Assembly (NCBI GenBank): GCA_034770075.1 | Contig: JAVJAP010000215.1 | Location: forward strand, 558,001 to 622,000 | Length of the DNA: 64,000 nucleotides | Origin: Aralia elata | Lineage: Eukaryota; Streptophyta; Magnoliopsida; Apiales; Araliaceae | Reading direction: 5' to 3' | In this document: piece after piece, positions 56,841 to 64,000 of the stretch | Position numbering within the stretch: the first letter of the stretch is position 1 | Layout of the letters: every line of letters begins with the position of its first letter | The notes under the pieces: model-generated | Told to the model about the DNA's origin: nothing | The model's input: the letters and a program-made list of their open reading frames with translations, nothing else | Databases searched by the model: none | Position numbers and translations under genes: made by a program

Positions 56841-59800
56841 TTAATGAAAATCGTTGTCTGAGTCAGAATCATTTTGGTTACGTATTGGAGTTTCATAACC
56901 ATCATCTTCTTCAGATTCAGTGTCAGTGCCAGTCAAAAACTCTTCCTCCTCATTATCACTGTGATCTGGCACAAGTATTGACTCGGGATCGAATTCATCT
57001 GGTTCATCTCCACCCTCTAACTGGATTAATTCATTGTTGTCTTCCATAGTTATCACCTCAGGTCTATGAATCATCTCCTCTTGGTAGAACTCCCCGTTGT
57101 CTAGTTGGGTACGACTGCGCGCGGGAGTATGGATTACAACTTGCCAATCTGCAGGCGGTCTATCCCTTTTCTTAACAGGACTAGGAGTGTAGTACACTTG
57201 TACTGTTTGAGTTGGTAACACAAATGGTGCGTTGACATACGTGGACCTATGGACGTCAATATCGACGATCCCATGTCGATCGACACGTATCCCTTTTTCT
57301 GAATCAAACCAGCGACACTTGAACAAGTTAATATCACCCCCATAAGTACCCTTGTACGACAACTCGATGATTTCTTCCAATTCACCATAAAAGGCACGAC
57401 CAAGCTCATTGTAACAATCTCCTCGAACACACACTCCAGTATTTGTTGTTCTTTTACCGCGAGCATATGTCTTTGTATGAAATTCACAGCCATTTATTTT
57501 GTAACCATTGCGGCTAACTTGGTCCCTGTCTGGGCCAATAGCTAGGACTTGTACATTTGGAGGAATCGTTCCCTCCTTAAGAGCCTACACAAATGAACAT
57601 ATATTTATTTGAATTCATAAATAAATATTATATATGTCGTGCTTAATTAGCTTAACTTACCTTGTTTTTTAACCAAAGTGCAAATGTTTTATCACGATTA
57701 ACTTGAATATCTTTATCAGTGATGTTCGGCTGCTTTGCTTTTAACTCATCATCGTACGATCTATAAAACATTATAAACATTATCATATATTAATATGAGG
57801 TTGAAGGTTAAGATATAGGTTAAGTAAATATGAATTTTACTGGTATACCTCACATATTCATCAATCTCCTCGCAGTTGAGAAGAATGTAAGTATGTGCAG
57901 CATGTAATTCTTGCTCAAGGAGGAATATGCGCTTCCCTTTTTCATAAGTGCGACCCGGTAGACCAAATACAGACAGTCGACCATTTAGTTCAACATTTCC
58001 CCCATCATCATGTCTCGAGACTCGATTGGCCTTCGTCAAGACTTCGTCGGGAAAATAGTCGGAGACAAAAGTTGATATCTCATCGAAACTGTAAGCCTCA
58101 CATATCGACCCCTCGACGTAAGCTCTATTCTTCACCTTCCTCTTAAGGTTTCCCATCACCCTCTCGAAAGGGTACATCCATCTATATTGAACTGGACCAC
58201 CAACACGAGCTTCATAGGGTAGATGGATTTGCAAATGCTCCATGGAGTCAAAAAAACCAGGTGGAAATATTTTTTCAAGCTTACACGTGATCTCAATAAT
58301 GTTCTGCTCAAGTACAGACATGTCCTTTTTATTTATCGTTTTTGAACATATGTCTCTGAAGAAACGACTAAGATCAGTCAAAGCATCCCATATTGGTTTA
58401 TCAAGCAAGTCCCGAAATGCTATAGGCATGAGTCTCTCCATGAACACATGACAATCATGACTCTTCATCCCTTGCAATTTCCCACCTGTAACACACCTTG
58501 CAACGTTTGACGCATATCCGTCTGGTAGTTTCAGAGACTTAATCCATGTGCACACATCTTCAACCTGCTTTTTGGTCAATGTGTACCTTGCATGCGGTTT
58601 GACTATCTTACCATTAGAAGATTCATAAAGTTCTAATCCAGGACGCTTACAAATATCTTTCATGTCCAACCGTGCCTTATCATTATCCTTCGTCTTGCCT
58701 GTAACACCCATTACGGTGTTAAACACGTTGTCGAAGACATTCTTCTCAATATGCATCACATCTAGATTATGACGAATCAAATTTGTAGACCAATAAGGCA
58801 ATTCCCAAAAGATGCTTCTTCGAACCCAATTATGCGACTCGCCAAACCCATTGATTATGTTTGAGGCAATAATCTTACCGAATGGGATATCCGACAATCT
58901 CATAACTTGGTCAAGCATCTCCATCCCCAACAATCGCGGTGCAGGCATATCATTTTCCACTTTCCCTTTCCTGAAGTGTTCTCTATTTCTTCGAAACGGG
59001 TGATTTACCGGCAAGAAACGACGATGACAGTCAAACCAGCAAGGCTTTCGACCTTTTGATAGATTGAAAGACTTTGTGTGCTCCATACAATATGGACAAG
59101 CCAACTTCCCGTGTGTACTCCATCCAGATAACATACCATAAGCAGGGAAGTCACTTATAGTCCACATAACCGCTGCCCGAAGGTTGAAATTTGTTTTTGT
59201 GGAAACATCCCAAGTCTGTACGCCATCCTCCCACAATACCTTCAACTCGTCTATAAGAGGTCTCAAGTAAACATCTAGGTTCTTTCCAGGACTCTTTGGA
59301 CTAGGAATCACGAGTGAAAGAAATAAGTATGGTTGTTTCATACACATCCAAGGAGGCAAGTTGTATGGAGTAACAATCACAGGCCAACAGGAGTACGAAA
59401 CAGCTGAGTGGCCGAAAGGGTTGAAACCATCAGTGGACAGTCCAAGTCTCACATTTCTAGGTTCCAATGCAAACCCAGGATGTGATAAGTTGAAATCTTT
59501 CCAAGCCTGTCCGTCTGCGGGATGGTTAAGTTCTCCATCTTTAGCTGGAGATTTCGCATGCCAAGTCATATACTCAGCTGTCCTTGAAGACATGTACAAT
59601 CTTTTGAGCCGATGTGTAATTGGAAAATACCTTAAAATCTTATAAGGTATATTTGTCTTTTTCGTAGTCAGACCCTCTTTATTAGGCTTGAACCGATCAT
59701 GACCGCAAAACGTGCACTTTGTCTTATGTTCATTTTCCTTATAAAACAACATGCAATCATTTGGACATGCATCGATCTTTTGGTATCCAAGACCCAACTT

Positions 59801-60421
59801 CTTCACCATTTTCTTACAATAGTAGTAGTTATCGGGCAATTTTTCACCGTCAGGCAACATACTCTTAATGGCCTTCAAGAGTGACTCAAAACACTCATGG
59901 CTCATGTTGTGATCAGCCTTGATGTTAAGTAATGTCGCAACTGCAGACAACGTAGTGTGTTTGGTGCAACCATGCCACAACGGTTCGCTACCTTCGTCTA
60001 GTAACTTAAAGAACGCTTTGGCATCAGAATTCATAGGTTGCTCTCTCCCTTGTTCCCAATAAAAATCCGGCCCTGCAATATCATGAACCATTTCATTCAT
60101 ACGATGGGTACTGCTGCTCGGATTGTGTACTTGTGCGATACCACTATCTCTTCTCTGCCCATGTGCCCACCAGCATTCTTCGTAATTTTTCATGAACCCA
60201 GACACAAGTAAATGATAGTGTACCATGTCTTTGTCCATATAATTGACATTCTTACACTTCAAACAAGGGCATCTTATCTTGTTCTGACCATTCACACATT
60301 CCGGGTGACTATATGCATAATCCAGAAACACTTGACAACCAGTTCTAAATTCAGTTGTAGCACCTATCTGGGCACTTGACTTTCGTCTTCTCATCCAACT
60401 ACGGTCTGAATAGAAGTCCAT
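56841..60421 (-). CDS. TNP2-type CACTA transposase (three exons)
   Basis: Exon 1 is 60421-57849, exon 2 is 57760-57661 and exon 3 is 57584-56841. All introns are GT/AG and the phases match, giving about 1138 aa without a stop. The N-terminus (DRSWM..., then CPCLKCKN and FMKNYEECWWAHG) is the transposase-associated domain. LSTDGFNPFGHSAVSYSCWP (about residue 330) and the following 200 residues are Transposase_21/TNP2, with CPYCMEHTKSF and LDVMHIEKNVFDNVFN (about 550). Residues about 660-790 (LEKIFPPGFFDSMEHLQIHL, YPFERVMGNLKRKVKNRAYV) are DUF4218. Exon 3 carries DUF4216 (GDINLFKCRWFD) and a long acidic tail. It should cut at the CACTA ends. A longer start using the exon at 60599-60769 is possible. 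Confidence 0.88.
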
Positions 60422-60501
60422 GATACCACGGTACCTACTGCAGACAAGAATTATTGTATTCCCCTTGTTAGAGATACCACGGTACCTACTGCAGACAAGA
60501 A
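60422..60501 (-). repeat. 29-bp direct repeat carrying a splice-acceptor-like site
   Basis: The same 29 bp occur at 60422-60450 and 60473-60501. On the minus strand each contains TTCTTGTCTGCAG followed by TAGGTACCGTGGTATC, just upstream of the TNP2 ATG. Their spacing of 51 bp is a multiple of three. Confidence 0.85.
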
Positions 60502-60598
60502 TATGACTTGAGTATACTTGTAAGCATATGACTTGAGCATACTTGTAAGGGATAGTTTAACATTTAAGCATACTTGTAAACATATGACTTGAGTATAC

Positions 60599-60769
60599 TT
60601 ATATGATTAACATTTCAACATACTTGTATGGTTGGTGGCCCAGCTCTATGTATTTAACGTACAAGGGCGAAAGCACAATTGCAGTTACCAAAGCTAACAC
60701 CATGGCAACCGCTCTTTGTGATGATGATGAGTAGTTTTGGCTGGTGTAATCATAGCCATAGGTAGCCAT
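60599..60769 (-). CDS. Exon-like ORF with membrane segment, possibly a captured host exon joined to TNP2
   Basis: ATG at 60769 opens a 56-codon frame, MATYGYDYTSQNYSSSSQRA, then a hydrophobic VAMVLALVTAIVLSPLYVKY. The N-terminal part is Tyr/Ser-rich and the hydrophobic part is long enough for one membrane span. It resembles, from memory, the start of small plant membrane proteins with a LALVSAVVLSPLYV-type segment. A consensus donor (CAA|GTATGT) near 60625 could splice to either acceptor in the duplicated 29-bp repeat. Both joins would be in frame with TNP2 and free of stops. It may be a captured gene fragment, a native first exon or a coincidence. Confidence 0.4.
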   Translation of the reverse strand: MATYGYDYTSQNYSSSSQRAVAMVLALVTAIVLSPLYVKYIELGHQPYKYVEMLII

Positions 60770-62271
60770 TAATTGATCGATCAGAAACTAATTAATTTAG
60801 GAACAGACTACACACGAGTTGGTAGGTCTTCTTTCTAACTATATAATCCTCAAGTTAATTAGTTATCATTAAGAAAACCAACCAACCAACTTGATGGGAA
60901 GGAATACATTAATGTCTTATTTGGGAGGAGATATATATATATATATAGGGATATATTTTATTTGTGGGCATTTTCTGATGTGTGAAAAGATGAAAATTCT
61001 GCAAATGCAGTGCTTCCCAGAAGTAAACCTAGTGATCCAATAATTGTAATGGGCTTCCCTAGGCTTGATCATCATTGTGTTCTGTCCTCGATTTGAATTT
61101 ACCAACAAATATCGACATTGATTTGAACAAGATCTCGGACGATAAAGGCGAACTTTCGGAGGAGGAAAAGAAGCAACAAAGTTATTTGGAGATTTTATAC
61201 CCCAAATGTTTCTAATCTTTTATCCTGTCATCTTTGATGGTTTAATTTCTTTAATCTCTATTTTGGTGGTGATGTTATTACTCTTATTTTGGATGGATTG
61301 TAATGAATTTTAGTATTTTGGGAACTGTAATGGTATTATGTCTTTGGATTAATTTATAAGTGATGATAAGTTATTTGGTGATGATGTCTATTACTCTTAC
61401 TTGATGTTTGATTCTTAATGCATGGATTTGGTTATTTTACTCATTTGGAGTATTCTTTTTTTTTTTTCCTTTCAAAAGATGTTTTATATTGACTGAATGT
61501 TGTATTCTAGCAACTACGTTCCTTAGACATGGACAAACAACGTAACAATAATATTGAGGACGAACTAGCTTGTCTTTCGGTTTCTGTGATTTCAATGGAC
61601 TCCCTATATTCAAATTTGATACACTTTTTGTAGACTCTTACTTGATGTTTGAATGTTGTATTCTAGGCTCGATCCAATATTTGTTGATAATATTTTAATA
61701 ATATATTTGATTAATTTTAATGAGTCAATTTTATAATCTAGCGTGTTCTCAATGCGTCGATAACTATAATTGATAATATTTTAACAACATATTTGATTAA
61801 TTCAGTCATGATATTTTCCAAATTCTAGGAGAACTGGGGACAAAATTTTACCTAATTTACATAGGAGAACTGACCACTCAGTTTACCTAATTTACATAGC
61901 GAGCTGAAACAAAATGATAAACAAACAAGATGGTGTATGTAATACCAAACAAGATGGCTACTCAAGATGAATTGGGTACACGCATTATCAATATATACAT
62001 AAAAATGTTTCCAAGAAATGGCAACCATTTGAAGGAAATTAATGATATATAATAAATTCTAAAAAATCAATTGCTAATGATAGAAAGCATAAAGAAAATA
62101 CTAGCCTGTGAGGGATAATGAGAGGGCAAGAGTGATGGAAATCGAAAATTCAACAACCTGGAACGGCGGCGGCGGACGCGGCGGGGGCTCCCTCTTCTCC
62201 CTCTCTTCCCTGTTCTTTTCTTTGCTTCGTCTGCAGCTAGAACGACTGCCTGAATCTGATTACAATAAAAT
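60770..62271. other. Upstream noncoding part of the CACTA
   Basis: AT-rich sequence with several short duplications (CTTACTTGATGTTTGA at about 61398 and 61637; TGAATGTTGTATTCTAG at about 61494 and 61650; ACCTAATTTACATAG twice near 61849-61900). A short plus-strand frame at 61069-61215 contains LDLNLP. A GGC-repeat-rich block lies at 62160-62190. No gene is supported. Confidence 0.5.
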
Positions 62272-62565
62272 TCATCAGCGACCGTTATCAGCGACCGCGT
62301 GCGGTCGCTGTTTTTTAATGACGTGGATTTATCAGCGACCGCGTGCAGTCGCTGATAGTTAATAGTCGCAATAAACTTCCCCGCCAACTTTTGCGCCAAA
62401 AAAATTTGGCGGCTAATTAGATCAGCGACCGCTAGCGGTCGCTGATATTATCTAGCGACTAAATTTGTTCCCGGTCGCTACTAGCGGTCGCTATTAACTC
62501 CAATTAGCGACCAGAAATGCGGTCGCTGAAAATGTTGGTCGCTGTTGAAGGTTTTTCTTATAGTG
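62272..62565. repeat. Right CACTA subterminal repeats and terminal inverted repeat
   Basis: About a dozen GCGACCG / CGGTCGC motifs, mostly as ATCAGCGACCG...CGGTCGCTGAT hairpin pairs, ending in TTTTTCTTATAGTG. Mirrors the left end. Confidence 0.9.
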
Positions 62566-63790
62566 TGGTTAGGCTGATCCCCTACCAGATATCCAAAATC
62601 AAGCGGTTCTAAGTCATTGAAGGCTGATATAACTAATTGAAATATATGGTTCATGTACAGAACCCTCAGTTATACATCATTAATATCTTTCAAATCAAAC
62701 ACATTGTGTTTACGTTTTCAAATGAACTTGCTGAACATTTGTAGCTCATTCTTGCATATATCTTCTTTTGCAGTTTTAAATGATAATCCCGGCACTCCTG
62801 GGACAGACAAAGGAAAAGGACATGTTAATTAGTTTTAATTACTGTTTTGAATAATTCAAGTCTTTTATAAGGCTTTGTTATAATAACTTAGTACTGAGAA
62901 CGATGTAACCGAACTTAACGATATGAAATATATTATCATCCTTTATTATATTGAATGCGTTATACGTTGATCTTTATATTGTTTAGAATAGTTGTACTAA
63001 GTTAATACAATATCTATATGAACTATACATCTGAATGAGGGTATTTGAATGATATTGAGAGTTCTATAAGCTCTGAGGTTGCACTTAATGAGCGCCGGTA
63101 AGGTGACATCTTTACCGAAATGCGCCCCTCAGTTCTAGGGGTAATCTTATCATTAATATTGTGAATGTCAGATAGATAGGAACTATTGATATGAAAGAGA
63201 TATACATCAGATATAAATCTATATATCCAAGTGAGGGTATCCAAACACAGTTAACGTTCTGACGAGAACTATTATCTGTTATGGGATACTGTGAACCTTG
63301 GATAGATAGAAGTTATATATTATGGAATATCTAATAGGTGGTTAACTAGTTAAGCTTGAACGCCAAATTTGTTACAGAGGTATAAAGATTTAAGTTGAAG
63401 ATGTACAAGTCATTTAAATTATGCTAGATTAACATTATTGGCAATGTCTAGAAAGTTTTGACGAGGAAAGGGGTTAGGTTATTTAATTGCGCGCCGTTTT
63501 AACGGAAAGGCCCCTCTTTCCTGGGAACTGTCTGGTTGCTAATACTGCAAGTCTCGGATAGAGAAATAGAGATTTGTTTTTAAGTCTTTTAGGACTTATT
63601 TGTAATAAGAACAAGTAACCTGGGAATGTTGTAACAATGAACAAATGATATTTTATAATATTATCACTTTTTGCACTTTACTCTGATTATTAGAAGTCAA
63701 GATTTCTATAACATTATGTAAAGGTTGCACACGTGAGCACGGAGTCCGACCTGGCTAAAAGAAGCTAGCAGGTGGATTTTGGGGCTTCCA
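62566..63790 (+). repeat. D-family LTR copy D6, right part
   Basis: Continues D6 after the CACTA and ends with ACCTGGCTAAAAGAAGCTAG and GGGGCTTCCA, a slightly altered form of the canonical GGGGCTTCACA end. No PBS follows; element F protease sequence begins at once. Confidence 0.88.
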
Positions 63791-63791
63791 A

Positions 63792-64000
63792 GATTCTATG
63801 CCATCTTTAGAGGAGATTGGTGAGAAAGAGATCGCTATCCATGGAGAAGTGTTGGTTACTAGAAGAGCTTTTAGCACACAGGTGAAGGAAGAAAGCATGG
63901 AGCAACGAGAGAATCTTTTCCACACAAGGTGTCTTGTTCATGGGAAGATTTGTTGTGTGGTAATTGATGGTGAGAGTTGCACCAATGTGGCTAGTACTAC
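63792..64000 (+). pseudogene. Ty3/gypsy gag-protease region of element F, running off the window
   Basis: The open frame encodes IHGEVLVTRRAFSTQVKE, then ENLFHTRCLVHGKICCVVID followed by GESCTNVAST. The IxDGGSCTNVAS-type motif is the protease start of the same plant Ty3/gypsy family as the gag at 11305-12297. It would be the continuation of element F on the far side of the D array. The frame is open to the window end. The gag zinc-knuckle region expected between the two pieces is absent. Classed as a pseudogene because the gag portion is broken. Confidence 0.75.

Larger units (their letters stand above)
46742..62565 (-). mobile_element. CACTA (En/Spm-type) transposon, possibly autonomous, containing element E
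   Basis: The left end is CACTACAACAAAAGG. The right end, reverse complemented, is CACTATAAGAAAAACC. The 3-bp duplication TGG is exactly the CACTA type. Both subterminal regions are packed with GCGACCG / CGGTCGCTGAT motifs. The element carries TNP2-like (56841-60421) and TNP1/Transposase_24-like (55074-56666) genes, both on the minus strand. Without nested element E and one copy of its ATGGG duplication it is about 8.2 kb, close to classical autonomous En/Spm size. E sits between the left subterminal repeats and the rest of that repeat zone. Confidence 0.95.

Noticed and set aside
60917..61108. 63-codon minus-strand frame and a nearby hydrophobic frame (TIIGSLGLLLGSTAFAE) upstream of the TNP2 region
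   Set aside because: No ATG-linked, domain-bearing protein could be built, and the position upstream of the membrane-type exon does not fit as part of it. Left as unexplained.
62067..62399. Frames of 84 and 110 codons near the right CACTA end
   Set aside because: They overlap subterminal repeats (RPRAVADS-type peptides are translated GCGACCG motifs) and a GGC repeat. Not supported as genes.
31315..63244. Minus-strand frames of about 73 codons (starting MDTLTWIYRFISDVY) in D1, D3 and D6
   Set aside because: They lie antisense within LTR sequence, differ in several residues and are not open in all copies. No known domain.

Overview
This window is plant nuclear DNA, from an AT-rich angiosperm genome and most likely a eudicot. 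Nearly all of it is transposable elements inserted into one another. The evidence is Ty3/gypsy coding domains, tRNA-iMet and tRNA-Asp primer binding sites, a CACTA transposon, a FAR1/MULE-type transposase relic, a tRNA-derived SINE and several MITEs. No intact ordinary host gene can be defended. The closest candidate is a minus-strand promoter with a 28-codon ORF near 3.6-3.8 kb.

Layout. 1-4.6 kb is AT-rich sequence with MITEs, a SINE and a long foldback element. 4.6-6.8 kb is a decayed MULE/FAR1-like transposase gene split by a hAT-type MITE with an 8-bp target duplication. From 6.8 kb a decayed Ty3/gypsy element (called F here) begins with a pol C-terminus, an LTR and then gag; its protease region reappears at the right edge (63.8-64.0 kb). 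F's LTR holds a 3.2-kb solo LTR (G). Between F's gag and protease lie 51.5 kb of younger insertions.

The insertion between gag and protease is a head-to-tail array of six 3.0-kb LTRs of one family (D1-D6). Three of the LTR-LTR junctions carry only a primer binding site, polypurine tracts and a short LTR scrap. D1 is interrupted by element C (14078-30846, minus strand, TSD ATATA). C is interrupted by element B (18579-24236, plus strand, TSD GAGAC). D6 is interrupted by a CACTA transposon (46742-62565, TSD TGG), which is itself interrupted by Athila/Tat-like element E (47029-54671, minus strand, TSD ATGGG). Two branches are therefore four levels deep: F>D>C>B and F>D>CACTA>E.

Coding content. 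Only the CACTA looks potentially autonomous. It has an uninterrupted TNP2 transposase (3-exon model, about 1138 aa) and a TNP1/Transposase_24-type gene (about 335 aa model). Upstream of TNP2 is an exon-like ORF with a membrane segment that could splice in frame onto TNP2. C and E each keep an intact but unusual small protein, a zinc-knuckle gag-like product without a capsid domain. B keeps integrase plus chromodomain after a deletion fused its 5' LTR to pol. Clusters of 1-bp indels in the D array and in one E LTR suggest residual long-read error in the assembly. All family assignments rest on motifs and recollection of family signatures; no database search was run.
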